DNA of 60,690 nt, from NCBI GenBank assembly GCA_026706025.1, contig JAPOZO010000102.1, forward strand, positions 1-60,690, given 5' to 3'. Of the stretch, positions 6,891 to 15,406 are shown in pieces. A model generated the notes under the pieces. It saw only the letters and a list, made by a program, of their open reading frames with translations. It ran no database searches and was not told the DNA's origin. The stretch comes from Candidatus Poribacteria bacterium (lineage in GTDB: Bacteria > Poribacteria > WGA-4E > WGA-3G). The translations under genes and the position numbers were made by a program. Every line of letters starts with the position of its first letter. The first letter of the stretch is position 1.

Positions 6891-9719
6891 CTAAAGCCTA
6901 TCTTCTTCTCGAAGTTCATCTTGGTAATCGGTGATTTCCCTCGTTTCATTTTCTCCGATTTTTAAGAACAACTGTCGCGCCCCAAACGCCTTATCCGGCG
7001 CAGCCGCTACGTTTGAAAGCAGACTGCCGATCGTATCTTTTATCCCGCCGGTGAGGTTCTTGATCTGTTCCGGGAAAAGTAGCGAGGCAGCCCCCAGCGC
7101 AACACCACCACCCGAAAGCGATCTGCCGATATTGCCGATATTTGCGAGTCCGGGAATGTTGCCTACTCCTGGTAACCCGATACCTGCCTGTTGTGCCGCG
7201 GCAACTTTCCGGATATTCGCTATCTTGGAAGCCGTCAGCGTATCATCCAAACGTTTCAAGATTTGATTTTCAACCACTGCCCTAAGAACGATGCGCAGCG
7301 ATTGTTGAATGAACGCCGTCGCGACGCTCTCAAAACTCTGTGCCCTACCTGTTGCCAAATCCAAGAACGTATTAGAAACGAGACTTGAAAACTGCCGATA
7401 TTGTCTGGCACGGGCATTGATACTGCGCTGTATGTCTCGCTCCTCGCCCCGGAGTACCCTGTTCAGGAATTGTCTGCCTTGTTCACCGGCAGCTTGGCGG
7501 ATATCGGTGAGCGTTTGTTGACCGCGTGCTTCTTCGGCGATGCGTTCATCGATGGCAGCCCCGCGGACAATCGGATCGGGTATCCGGTCCTCTAAATCTG
7601 TCGCAAAGGCGTAGTTCGCGATCTGCCGCATCACCGCCAACAAGCTGTGGCCTTGCCGTTCCGTCTCTTCAAAATCTCGCCGGAGCTGTGAGGTGAAATT
7701 GCCGTACTGGGCATCCGGGCTGCTGACGCGTGGAATTGCGTTTATCTGTCTCGTGAGTTGATCTATGTAGACTTGCCCCGCCTGTGCTGCAGCTTTGAAC
7801 CCTTCGACTTCAGCAGCACTAACAGCGTTCGCAGTGTCAATCCGTTGCTGTGAGAGCTGTTGCAGTAACCGTTGATTTTCAGCTGTGATCTGTCGCTCCG
7901 CTTGCAGCCGTTGTCTACCTAACTCAAATATCCGGGTTTGCAGTGTATTGTATGCCTCGGTCCCCGCTGTCTCTTGTGCGAGTGCGTTCTGGGCGTTCGC
8001 GATACGAGCATTATAGTAAGCGTTGCTCGCCGCGAGTGCTGCTTGGAAGCCGGTGGTTAACTGTTGCGGATTGATACTGATATTGAGTGCGTTGCGTGTA
8101 TCTTCCGCGTTTGCCCGGAGTTTCGCCAAAGTGAGACTGAAATTCTCGGCATTGCTTACAGCCTGTTCGGTAGACTTTGCGGTGCTTGTATTTGCAGAGG
8201 CTAAAGCGCGTAGGGCGTTAGCGTTGGTTGCGAGCTGCGTTTGAACTTCTTTGAGTGCTGCCCTTTTCGCGCTGAGCTGCCGATTCAACCCTTGTACCGA
8301 TTTCCCGGTGCGTCCGTTGATTTCATTTGCCAACGCTGCGATTTCTGTATTTAGTGTTCTCGCCTGTGTTGCGAGTCCGTTCTGAACATTCCTGAGATAT
8401 TCGGATTGCGCGGAGACGTTACCTTGGGCGGCTTGCAACCGCGCCAGTTCGGTCGTAATTTCTTTATAGCGTTGACCGGCTTCCGTATCTCTGCCTCGGA
8501 ATCTGAAATAGTTTGCGCGGCCTTCTGCTGCTGCGTCAAGTGCCTGTTTCTCTTGTTCCAAGAAAGCGATACGGTCTTCAAACGCTTTGTTCACTGCCCC
8601 GGCAGCCGTGGCGGTATTGAGTGCGGTTGTGAACCCTTCAACGGATTGTTTCGCAGCGTTTGTGTTTTGAATGAAGTTTGTGATATTATCAAAGAGTTCC
8701 GCGAAACCGCGTGCAGCACCGGAGACGACCGGTAGCAGCCTATCCCCGATCGCGATCTGGAGTTGATTGAATTCCTCCTGAAGGGCATCAATAGAACGGG
8801 CGTAAGAATCGACCGGCGCGGCAGGGATTTCCTGACGGAGTTTCGCTAAAATGGGTAAGAGAAACGTGCCTAATGTCTGACCGGAAGCATGAAAAGTTTT
8901 GTTCAGGCTATCCATGGAGCCATCGGTGTTGTAAACCTCTTGCGCGAGTTTATTGAAATTCGGGATGAGTTCTTTGATAGTCGAAAAGTTCTCTTGCGAG
9001 ATTTTGTTTTCACCGAACGCTTGTGTCAGCTGTAGCATCGCCCGCGAAGTGTCTGCGGCGTTACCGCCTAAGCCTACGATTGTTTGCCCGAAGGTGGTGA
9101 TAATCGCATCGACTTCTAAAGTGGTTGCCCCTGCTGCTCGCAGTGAATTAGAGTAGCGGATAATTTGGGGTGTATTGAGTCCGGGGAGTTTTGCGATCTC
9201 GTTGAAATCTCGGAGTCTGGCATCTGCTTGTGTGCCTTCAATGGCTCGGAGTCCCCGGAGTAAGCCCTCCATCTGCCCGGCAGAGCGAACGGACGATACG
9301 CCGAATTCAAAGATCTCGCGTGCAGCGAGTGCAGCACCTAAGCCTGTGAGTACCCCGCGGACACCGCCCAATGAATTCGCGAAGAGATCCGCACCTTGCC
9401 CGGCACTTACGAACCTACCGCGCACATCGCGAAGCCTACCGTTTGTGTCTCGCCAGATAGTGTTTTGCCGTTTCGCGGCGGTGGCTAATCGGTCTATTTG
9501 TGTTGCGCTCTGCTGTGATTCATCTCCGAGCCGGTCAATATCTCTTGAGGCGCTGCGCGAGCGATCGCCGAGTGCATCAATCGCTTCACCCGCGGCGCGT
9601 GCTTCAGATCGCGTGTCCTTAAACTCGGAGTCCAGCTGATCCACTTCTCGCTTGAGTCGCGAGAACGCTGCACGGGCACGCCTATCTTCTACCTCGAATG
9701 TCAAAAGAGTGTTTGGCAT
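6891..9719 (-). CDS. Tail tape measure protein
   Basis: 942 residues, mostly alpha-helical with long coiled coils (residues 1-110 and about 360-700) rich in Gln, Ala, Arg and Glu. Residues about 135-330 match the conserved tape-measure domain: helical pairs with GLNTPQIIRYSNSLRAAGA, LQLTQAFGENKISQENFSTI and IPNFNKLAQEVYN. The length fixes the tail length; by the usual 1.5 A per residue rule it would predict roughly 140 nm. A glycine-rich hydrophobic stretch near residue 860 (GIGLPGVGNIPGLANIGNIG) may be membrane-active during DNA ejection. It follows the chaperone genes, as in most siphoviruses. Confidence 0.93.
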   Translation of the reverse strand: MPNTLLTFEVEDRRARAAFSRLKREVDQLDSEFKDTRSEARAAGEAIDALGDRSRSASRDIDRLGDESQQSATQIDRLATAAKRQNTIWRDTNGRLRDVRGRFVSAGQGADLFANSLGGVRGVLTGLGAALAAREIFEFGVSSVRSAGQMEGLLRGLRAIEGTQADARLRDFNEIAKLPGLNTPQIIRYSNSLRAAGATTLEVDAIITTFGQTIVGLGGNAADTSRAMLQLTQAFGENKISQENFSTIKELIPNFNKLAQEVYNTDGSMDSLNKTFHASGQTLGTFLLPILAKLRQEIPAAPVDSYARSIDALQEEFNQLQIAIGDRLLPVVSGAARGFAELFDNITNFIQNTNAAKQSVEGFTTALNTATAAGAVNKAFEDRIAFLEQEKQALDAAAEGRANYFRFRGRDTEAGQRYKEITTELARLQAAQGNVSAQSEYLRNVQNGLATQARTLNTEIAALANEINGRTGKSVQGLNRQLSAKRAALKEVQTQLATNANALRALASANTSTAKSTEQAVSNAENFSLTLAKLRANAEDTRNALNISINPQQLTTGFQAALAASNAYYNARIANAQNALAQETAGTEAYNTLQTRIFELGRQRLQAERQITAENQRLLQQLSQQRIDTANAVSAAEVEGFKAAAQAGQVYIDQLTRQINAIPRVSSPDAQYGNFTSQLRRDFEETERQGHSLLAVMRQIANYAFATDLEDRIPDPIVRGAAIDERIAEEARGQQTLTDIRQAAGEQGRQFLNRVLRGEERDIQRSINARARQYRQFSSLVSNTFLDLATGRAQSFESVATAFIQQSLRIVLRAVVENQILKRLDDTLTASKIANIRKVAAAQQAGIGLPGVGNIPGLANIGNIGRSLSGGGVALGAASLLFPEQIKNLTGGIKDTIGSLLSNVAAAPDKAFGARQLFLKIGENETREITDYQDELREEDRL

Positions 9720-9736
9720 TGGGGTTAACTCCGGGG

Positions 9737-9760
9737 TCGCGAGTGAAACTCGCTCCTACA
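9737..9760. repeat. REP-like hairpin with GTAG foot
   Basis: The hairpin GCGAGT-gaa-ACTCGC is followed by CTCCTAC, which on the minus strand reads GTAGGAG before the stem. A near-identical copy lies at 12512-12534. It sits in the gap between the chaperone second part and the tape measure gene. Confidence 0.7.
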
Positions 9761-10007
9761 CATCGGAAGAAGCACTTTGCTCGGCTTCATCTGCTAATTC
9801 CGCCTCATGTTCTTTGCCGATGGCAGTGACGTACAGATCGATTTCATATTGGCTTTGGATAGGGATGTTGGGACCAAAGGCGTAATAACTTGGCTGCCGC
9901 TCGTTATCCTTTGCGGTGTAATAGAGGGCGAGGACTTCTTCCCTATTCTCCTCCTGCTGAATCCACGTTAGGAAACTGGGCGACCGATTTGCTCGGTCTG
10001 CTACCTC
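9756..10007 (-). CDS. Tail assembly chaperone, frameshift-expressed second part (T-like)
   Basis: An open frame of 83 codons lies between a TAG at 10008-10010 and the stop at 9756, in the +1 frame relative to the preceding gene. Its sensible protein text begins near SPSFLTWIQQEENREE and continues through ALYYTAKDNERQPSYYAFG to a charged C-terminus. It has no usable ATG near the front, so expression most likely comes from frameshifting within the G-like gene, as for lambda G/GT. It overlaps that gene by 65 bp and is followed by the tape measure gene. The shift site is not certain; AGGAGG stretches are near both the start of the overlap and the zero-frame stop. Confidence 0.65.
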   Translation of the reverse strand, partial: EVADRANRSPSFLTWIQQEENREEVLALYYTAKDNERQPSYYAFGPNIPIQSQYEIDLYVTAIGKEHEAELADEAEQSASSDV

Positions 10008-10479
10008 CTAAGAGTGCGTTGTGGAGGCTCATCACATAAAACGGGTCCCATGTCCGCATATCTTCAGCAGTCAAACCGGGGTGGCTAATGATACACGACT
10101 CAAGGATATTCAAGAGTTTCGTATCGTATTTCTTGACAGCGAGTTCATCTTGCAGCTTTTGTTCTTGCTCATCGTCAATTTCAATTTCACTTTCAGGATC
10201 AGGAATTCTGGCACTGGAAGCCTCGATGAGCGTGTGTCCGAGTAGCGTTTGGTAATAGATCGCTGTTTCGCCGGGTGTCATCGGTCGCATTTCAAAGTCA
10301 ATCGGGTCACCCCCTTCGGGGTCCGGGAAGCGAGCGACGATATTATCTGCTTCCAGTTTCTTTCCGAGTTTCTTCAAATCTCTGATGAAGTTAAGTTCGC
10401 CTTGTACCTCTTTCCGTTGCAATACTTGTGGCGAGTTGACGGCAGCCTTCGCCGCGATGTCTTCCATTTTTTTCGTCAT
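9943..10479 (-). CDS. Tail assembly chaperone (G-like)
   Basis: 178 residues, acidic and helical, no membrane segment. The start codon overlaps the stop of the tail tube gene by 4 bp (ATGA), showing translational coupling. Position between tube and tape measure genes, small size and an overlapping open frame downstream identify it as the chaperone that coats the tape measure during tail assembly. The central segment RMTPGETAIYYQTLLGH resembles no motif I can name. The extended form would be made by a +1 (or -2) frameshift into the frame at 9756-10007. Confidence 0.75.
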   Translation of the reverse strand: MTKKMEDIAAKAAVNSPQVLQRKEVQGELNFIRDLKKLGKKLEADNIVARFPDPEGGDPIDFEMRPMTPGETAIYYQTLLGHTLIEASSARIPDPESEIEIDDEQEQKLQDELAVKKYDTKLLNILESCIISHPGLTAEDMRTWDPFYVMSLHNALLGGSRPSKSVAQFPNVDSAGGE

Positions 10480-11969
10480 TCTGCAAACCCCTTCTCTGAA
10501 TAGAACCGCATTGATATTTCGTCAGGTGTTGTAGCCCCTACGGACCGGTTGGCTTCAAATGCGAGATTCCGTGTGACGGAGCCTCTGCCTTCGATGGGCA
10601 GTCCGGGGACTTCTGTGAGCCCGCAATTTGCGAATCGGCTTTCGACGAGTACCTGTCTACCGTCTGACAACCAGTTATAGTTTCGGATAACGATCGGCAC
10701 TTTGCGTTTCTCGAAATAGATGTCCTGCCAGTGTATCGTCTCGTTATTCTCGGTTGCATCATCGGTTTCATGGTAGATGCCGGCGTTGACGGTAACGGTG
10801 CGTGATTCTGTTTCACTGGTTACGGGTTGCCCTGCGAGCGGATCGCCTGTAAAGCCTTCGGGATCGACGTAGTTATGGTTGCCTTCTATATCGACGCTTG
10901 TCACTGCGATGGGTTCTGGCGCGTCGTCGCCATCGATGCGTGCGATAAGGTCCTCGAGGCTCTCGTCGGGTTCTCCGAGTACGACCGCTGTGCCGAGACT
11001 CGGATAAAAATTGAGGGGTCTGCGCGGATACTTTTTAAGGATACCATCATCAGCGCGCAAATTTGCCAAAGTGTTCGCGACGATGGTGGGATCAGCAAGG
11101 CTTCTCGCTTCCTGAACATAAGATGCCAGCAAGCCCAACAGCAGCCGGATATTCGCGCCGATCGACAACCGGAACAGATTCGGGATGATATTGTAAGCGA
11201 TATAGGGAGTAAACGCCTTGAGCATCTGAGATGTCCAGCCGTCGAAGGGGTTATTGTTCTCGTTGAGCGTCAACGCTGCCCATTTCGTATCCGGGAGGAA
11301 CTTGAGGGTTACACCTGTCGGCGCGGTGCCATTTCCCCAATCGAGTATAAATCTGTCGGCGCGGTGATAGAAATTTGTGGTTGTCTGTTTCTTTTCACCG
11401 TCCCCGAATGCAATTTCTTCGGTGGTTGGGGAATTGAACTGGTTGGAGCGTGAGCCGCGTTTTTGTCCGTAGGCTCGGATTTTACCTGCTCCAGAAGGGG
11501 AACCTGTTAAGGTGATCTCCAATTGGCCTGGCCATTTCGCGAGTGCCGTTTCATCATCGTTATCGATTGTCACGGTATTGCTGCTGGGGGCACCGATTTT
11601 GCCAGCGGGGATCTCCTGCGGTTTGAGGTCGGTATTCGTTGGGAGTGTGGTCGGGTTGAACCAACCGAGCAGCAGATGGATCGCGTCATCGGGTAGGAGT
11701 TCAAACTCCCATTCGCCGCCGCCACCACGTTTAGAGATGATGCTTTCTGCGGTCGCGCCACCACCGATAATGCTTTCGGATTCCGTTTCTTCTGCGGTCG
11801 GATCGAGTGTATTCCGTGTGAACACAAAATGGTTTCGGATGAGTTTCGCCAGTGAGGTTGTCGGGGCTTCCCCATCAAAAACATTTTCCCCGATGATGGG
11901 GACTCCGTATTTTAAGTTGCGGCCGATAAATATATAAGAATCGCCGCCTATTCTCCGTTTAGGTGCCAT
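10476..11969 (-). CDS. Major tail tube protein
   Basis: 497 residues, larger than typical tube proteins, so it probably carries an extra domain. The N-terminus (residues 1-70) has the look of phage tube proteins (SYIFIGRNLKYGVPIIGENV), and the last 120 residues contain strands typical of the tube fold with alternating hydrophobics (KVPIVIRNYNWLSDGRQVLV, VTRNLAFEANRSV). It lies immediately upstream of the chaperone gene. There is no signal peptide. An insertion around residues 120-350 could decorate the outside of the tail. Function is assigned from order and general features. Confidence 0.7.
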   Translation of the reverse strand: MAPKRRIGGDSYIFIGRNLKYGVPIIGENVFDGEAPTTSLAKLIRNHFVFTRNTLDPTAEETESESIIGGGATAESIISKRGGGGEWEFELLPDDAIHLLLGWFNPTTLPTNTDLKPQEIPAGKIGAPSSNTVTIDNDDETALAKWPGQLEITLTGSPSGAGKIRAYGQKRGSRSNQFNSPTTEEIAFGDGEKKQTTTNFYHRADRFILDWGNGTAPTGVTLKFLPDTKWAALTLNENNNPFDGWTSQMLKAFTPYIAYNIIPNLFRLSIGANIRLLLGLLASYVQEARSLADPTIVANTLANLRADDGILKKYPRRPLNFYPSLGTAVVLGEPDESLEDLIARIDGDDAPEPIAVTSVDIEGNHNYVDPEGFTGDPLAGQPVTSETESRTVTVNAGIYHETDDATENNETIHWQDIYFEKRKVPIVIRNYNWLSDGRQVLVESRFANCGLTEVPGLPIEGRGSVTRNLAFEANRSVGATTPDEISMRFYSEKGFAE

Positions 11970-11970
11970 A

Positions 11971-12204
11971 TTATTCTCCTGTCGGTTCTATAGTGATTTT
12001 CCCTCGGTAATCGTGTGAGATACGGGTCTTGACGAAGCCTCCAGTGTCCGTTTGCCGCCACGGTGACCAGTTCTGGAGACCGAAGCGTTTGACGAGTGCG
12101 TGTTTCGCGGACTTGACTGTATGCGCCTTGATCGTTTCTGCGATATGCTCAAGGATCGTGCCGTGCGGTGTGCAGCGGGTGTAGGTGAATTGGAAGTTTA
12201 GCAT
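11971..12204 (-). CDS. Small hypothetical tail-operon protein
   Basis: 77 residues, basic, no membrane segment. It begins inside the end of the preceding gene (7-bp overlap) and ends 1 bp before the tube gene, so it is part of the same transcript. The family was not recognised. Confidence 0.6.
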   Translation of the reverse strand: MLNFQFTYTRCTPHGTILEHIAETIKAHTVKSAKHALVKRFGLQNWSPWRQTDTGGFVKTRISHDYRGKITIEPTGE

Positions 12205-12497
12205 AGGATTTTTGGATTGCGATTGAACAGTCGCGCGAGTAGCCCGCGATTTTCGAGAGCCTTGATTTTCGCTTCTGCCGCGGTGAGGTGCTCCTGTGCT
12301 TCTTCCATCTTCGCTTTGAAGCGATCGCGTTGTCTGCGTGCCTCGTGCGTCTGAACCCGTATATCGAGTTTCTTGAGATCGGATTCGACGGCTTGCTCAA
12401 TGAACTTGGATTCTGAAAGCCCTAACGCCTTGGCGGCTTTCTGTACGCGTAGCTTCGTCTGTCTCGGTACATTTGAAGAGATGCGTTCTTTGGACAT
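12198..12497 (-). CDS. Ribbon-helix-helix protein with coiled-coil tail
   Basis: 99 residues. Residues 1-40 (RISSNVPRQTKLRVQKAAKA then LGLSESKFIEQAVESDL) fit a CopG/Arc-like ribbon-helix-helix DNA-binding fold: one strand and two helices. Residues 45-85 form a charged coiled coil. It could be a local regulator of the tail operon. A REP-like hairpin lies just upstream. It overlaps the following gene by 7 bp. Confidence 0.65.
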   Translation of the reverse strand: MSKERISSNVPRQTKLRVQKAAKALGLSESKFIEQAVESDLKKLDIRVQTHEARRQRDRFKAKMEEAQEHLTAAEAKIKALENRGLLARLFNRNPKILC

Positions 12498-12511
12498 AGT
12501 GTGGCTCCTTA

Positions 12512-12534
12512 TCGCGAGTGAAACTCGCTCCTAC
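12512..12534. repeat. REP-like hairpin with GTAG foot (copy of 9737-9760)
   Basis: The same GCGAGT-gaa-ACTCGC stem followed by CTCCTAC lies between 12498 and 12541. On the minus strand the order is GTAGGAG, stem, loop, stem. Confidence 0.7.
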
Positions 12535-12540
12535 AGGTGT

Positions 12541-13089
12541 TTAGGCAACCTTCTCGACGCGTAGGAAATGGCTCCTCGGTGAGCTCCCGTTTGCGGGAAA
12601 GAAAAAATAAAACTTTTCGGTGCCATCTGGTTCAAAGTCCATATAGATGAGTTCAAAGGTTGTCCGGATAGGTGCTGCAGCGGATGAATACCCCGGTGTC
12701 GATGCGAGAACAATATCATCTGTGCCTGTGTTTATTTTTTTCAGGTCAACCCTAAAAGTGGTAGTTGTCGCATTCACGTAGCCTTGAAAACAGAGATGAT
12801 ACCGTCCTTCTGGAAACAATAAGACCGAATTGTTGGGACCGGATCCGATGTCTATATCGGCTTCAGCACTGGCGTGGGTGATGCTGAGCAGGTCATTTTT
12901 CCCGCCGTCGAGGATTCGATCCGCGGTTGTTTTAAATTCGGCTGCGCGCTGGTTTCCTGTGCCGGCAGGTGTGTAGTGACCACCGAACTGTTTCGTCTGG
13001 TTCTTCCCGAAATAATAGCTAACAGGATTATTGCCACCACCGCCGCCTCGGTTTCCGTAAAGCCCGCCGACGATTCCGCCACGTATCAT
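12541..13089 (-). CDS. Hypothetical glycine-rich N-terminus, beta-sandwich virion protein
   Basis: 182 residues. It opens with a Gly-rich segment (GGIVGGLYGNRGGGGGNNPV) and then strands such as YHLCFQGYVNATTTTFRVDL and IRTTFELIYMDFEP, which fit a jelly-roll or carbohydrate-binding-like beta sandwich. A GGAG ribosome site precedes the ATG. It is paired with the next small beta-rich gene, 3 bp apart. A minor tail or head-fibre role is plausible from position; the family was not recognised. Confidence 0.6.
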   Translation of the reverse strand: MIRGGIVGGLYGNRGGGGGNNPVSYYFGKNQTKQFGGHYTPAGTGNQRAAEFKTTADRILDGGKNDLLSITHASAEADIDIGSGPNNSVLLFPEGRYHLCFQGYVNATTTTFRVDLKKINTGTDDIVLASTPGYSSAAAPIRTTFELIYMDFEPDGTEKFYFFFPANGSSPRSHFLRVEKVA

Positions 13090-13092
13090 AGT

Positions 13093-13395
13093 TTAACTCC
13101 CATGTGGATCGTCTCTCGCGATCCAGACTTCAGCACCGGCAGTTGCAGTGAAGAGTCGGTAATCGAAGCCCTTCTTGAGGGTTATATCGAGAACATCACC
13201 TTCCGCTGTGAGTTTGATTTCGTTACCGTTGTAGCGTGCATTTTTCCAAGCACCGCCCTCGCGCCGTATTTGCACGAAGACTTCATGTGCGGTGTAGGTA
13301 TCACAAAAGAGCTGGTATTCGCCATACGCGTCCGTGCCGAGGATGTCGGCATCAGCCGTATGGATTTGATCGGTTTTCAGGATAACTTTCGCCAT
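13093..13395 (-). CDS. Small hypothetical beta-rich protein
   Basis: 100 residues from the ATG at 13395, chosen because GGAG sits 7 bases before it; an in-frame ATG at 13410 lacks a ribosome site. Alternating strands (AYGEYQLFCDTYTAHEVFVQ) and no membrane segment. It is probably co-expressed with the neighbour ending at 12541. Function unknown. Confidence 0.6.
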   Translation of the reverse strand: MAKVILKTDQIHTADADILGTDAYGEYQLFCDTYTAHEVFVQIRREGGAWKNARYNGNEIKLTAEGDVLDITLKKGFDYRLFTATAGAEVWIARDDPHGS

Positions 13396-13419
13396 GGAGG
13401 TACTCCACATTAGTTAGAA

Positions 13420-13532
13420 TGGTTATCAGTTGTCAGTACGGTTTTTCTGCGAAAAACCTTTCGGTTATCAGTTACAAGAGGGCTCTTAACCGATAACTGA
13501 AAGCGCAGCGTACTGAAAACCGACAACTATTA
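13420..13532. repeat. Dispersed palindromic intergenic repeat (TTATCAG / CAGTACG family)
   Basis: Contains CAGTACG, a hairpin GTTTTTC-tgc-GAAAAAC, then TTATCAGTTA and an inverted TAACTGA with GCGTACTGA. Related copies lie at 26785-26895, 47845-47970, 54861-54915 and 56037-56083, with looser relatives at 21199-21285, 29118-29197 and 45686-45727. All are between genes. Confidence 0.8.
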
Positions 13533-13556
13533 TAATGTAGAGCGTGAGGCGTTCAG

Positions 13557-13616
13557 AATGGGAATTTGGTAGGAAAACAATACAATAGCAATACAATAGC
13601 AATACATTTGCGAAAA
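13557..13616 (+). repeat. Left 60-bp inverted repeat of a 1.9-kb cassette
   Basis: Matches the reverse complement of 15407-15466 at 57 of 60 positions. The core holds an 11-bp direct repeat (CAATACAATAG) in two full copies and part of a third. The pair encloses three minus-strand genes. Confidence 0.9.
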
Positions 13617-13652
13617 TGCGATGGACTTAACGTAATAGGGAAAACGTTAAGT

Positions 13653-14651
13653 TCAGATTTTCATGGCGAGTTGCGCGCCCATGAGTTGTTTGATGGCGTG
13701 GCTGTAGCCTTTGGGTGTGCCGTGCTGCATATTGCAGAGGCGCGGGTATGGTGGGAGGTATGGGTTTTTCGGGGTAAACTGCTCCCAGGTGTTTCCCTCA
13801 ATCATGAGTGAATCGCAGAAGTTGTAGGCGTGTTGGCCAGTTTTTATCAGATAGAGTGCCGTGAGTGCATCCATTCCGAGATGTTTCCATTTTATGAACC
13901 ACTCGGATGCTTCCCCGACAAGGCCTGCGGCGTGGTATTGCAGAATGGATGTATCGATATGCCAGTTCGGTTCGCCATTTCCATTGAACAGGTAACTCGC
14001 AACATTCGGTGGATCCTGTTTTTTGTCATAACCCTCACCGTAGACAGCTCTGTTCGCATCATGTAGCCAGCGTGCGCGTTTGCCAGCATCCATAAAATAC
14101 TGTGTCAGTTGCACTTGGGTCGTCGGGGTATCGATCCCACTCCTTTTTAGATGTTCGAGGGGCATCCATGACGCTTTCGTTTCAATTGTGTTTGCGCTGT
14201 GGAGGCTATAATCCGCGACCCCCCAACCCCAATTATGCTGCAGGACGTGCCCGAGTGGGAGTTTGATTTGGTTTTTGTCTCCGCGGAACGCCCAGTAGTT
14301 GACATCCCACATACAGATAGAATCGTAGCCGAACCCGTGTTCTCCGAAGGTGATAAACGGGGCTGCGATCTCTTTGATCATGGTCGTGTCGTACTGAGGC
14401 AGGTCAAAGTTTTTGAGCGCAGTTTGGATACGGTCTTCGGTGCTGTCCTCGCACGTTATATAAAGATGTACGCCTTTCATGACGAGATCGGTGTTATTAA
14501 TCAGACTGGCGAGGGTCCAGGGTAGCATCTTCTCTTGCCAATCAATATCTGCGGCATTGATGGGGATAACAAGAGCGGTATGATTGCCGGGGATGAATGG
14601 CACTTCGTATTCAAGCGGGCATTCGGGGAGTTGGGTACGTATATCGTTCAA
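13653..14651 (-). CDS. Putative GT-A-type glycosyltransferase
   Basis: 332 residues from a TTG start at 14651 with an AAGGAG-type ribosome site. Residues ~25-70 have the beta-alpha-beta start of a nucleotide-sugar transferase (TALVIPINAADIDWQEKMLP, then VHLYITCEDST), and a possible DxD-like metal site occurs in SICMWDVNYWAF near residue 115. There is no signal or membrane segment. It is in the cassette bounded by the 60-bp inverted repeats. A role in decorating fibres or capsid, together with the GT4-like enzyme at 947-2236, is inference. Confidence 0.5.
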   Translation of the reverse strand: MNDIRTQLPECPLEYEVPFIPGNHTALVIPINAADIDWQEKMLPWTLASLINNTDLVMKGVHLYITCEDSTEDRIQTALKNFDLPQYDTTMIKEIAAPFITFGEHGFGYDSICMWDVNYWAFRGDKNQIKLPLGHVLQHNWGWGVADYSLHSANTIETKASWMPLEHLKRSGIDTPTTQVQLTQYFMDAGKRARWLHDANRAVYGEGYDKKQDPPNVASYLFNGNGEPNWHIDTSILQYHAAGLVGEASEWFIKWKHLGMDALTALYLIKTGQHAYNFCDSLMIEGNTWEQFTPKNPYLPPYPRLCNMQHGTPKGYSHAIKQLMGAQLAMKI

Positions 14652-14685
14652 TGTGTTGTCTCCTTTTCCATTTGGCTAACATTGA

Positions 14686-14707
14686 ACAGGCTAACAGCCT
14701 ATTCTAC
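14686..14707. repeat. REP-like hairpin with GTAG foot
   Basis: AGGCT-aac-AGCCT stem followed by ATTCTAC, giving GTAG on the minus strand before the stem. A related copy is at 56855-56878. It lies between two minus-strand genes. Confidence 0.65.
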
Positions 14708-14715
14708 AAAAGAGG

Positions 14716-15018
14716 CTACTTTGCCTTTGCGGGCAGCATTGCGCCGTTTTGGATCGTAAAGAGCCGGTTATCTTCAAAGGTAACCATCAGCGCGCCTTCG
14801 TTATCGGGGTTTGATAGCACGTCACCCAAAATAGATACGCCGTCCTGTTGGCAGCTTTTGTGTCCATCCTTCGCGAAATAGTCTACGCGATCGACACACT
14901 GATACCAGATCGTTTGCCCTTCCGTTTCTGATTCCGCCTTTTTCTTTTCGATATATGCCTCGACCTTCCCCGGCAAGACGGGTTCATATTCTTCCGGTAC
15001 GTTCATCCTGTTTCGCAT
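14716..15018 (-). CDS. Small hypothetical protein
   Basis: 100 residues, acidic N-terminus and a beta-rich second half (GALMVTFEDNRLFTIQNGAM). The start codon follows the upstream gene's stop directly, and the ribosome site AAGGAGGG lies inside that gene, so the two are co-translated. Function not recognised. Confidence 0.6.
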   Translation of the reverse strand: MRNRMNVPEEYEPVLPGKVEAYIEKKKAESETEGQTIWYQCVDRVDYFAKDGHKSCQQDGVSILGDVLSNPDNEGALMVTFEDNRLFTIQNGAMLPAKAK

Positions 15019-15321
15019 CTATCCCTCCTTTTTGTTTCGTGTCAATTTCGTCACGAATCGGACTTCCCTATCAATTGCGCTACGGACAACCTGCACGGCA
15101 GAGACACCTTTCAGGCGCGCGACTTCTCTGATATTCTGCAGCTGCTCAGGTGTGAGATATTGTCGCCGTTCTTTTTCTGCTTGAATATCTCTATAGTCAT
15201 CAATTGCGCGGCGGACGATTTCAACCTGCGGCAAGCCTGTTCTTTGACTTTCTAAATCGAGCCAATCGAGTTGTTGTTGCGGCATCCTGAAAGAGGCGGG
15301 TTTCATTTTTCGGGCGGGCAA
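15019..15321 (-). CDS. Tandem ribbon-helix-helix DNA-binding protein
   Basis: 100 residues holding two copies of a ribbon-helix-helix pattern: residues 7-43 (PASFRMPQQQLDWLDLESQR then TGLPQVEIVRRAIDDY) and residues 55-92 (LTPEQLQNIREVARLKGV then SAVQVVRSAIDREVRF). Two RHH units in one chain would form an internal pseudo-dimer. RHH proteins bind short direct repeats, and 11-bp repeats occur just upstream at 15407-15466, so self-regulation is plausible. The TTG start at 15321 has a good ribosome site; an ATG at 15306 is the alternative. Confidence 0.65.
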   Translation of the reverse strand: MPARKMKPASFRMPQQQLDWLDLESQRTGLPQVEIVRRAIDDYRDIQAEKERRQYLTPEQLQNIREVARLKGVSAVQVVRSAIDREVRFVTKLTRNKKEG

Positions 15322-15406
15322 TGCTGTCTCCTTGTGGGGAAGGGTTAAAATACTACCAACAATTATAGCACAATTTCAGGCGTTTTGAAACTGTTTTCGT
15401 CCCTAT

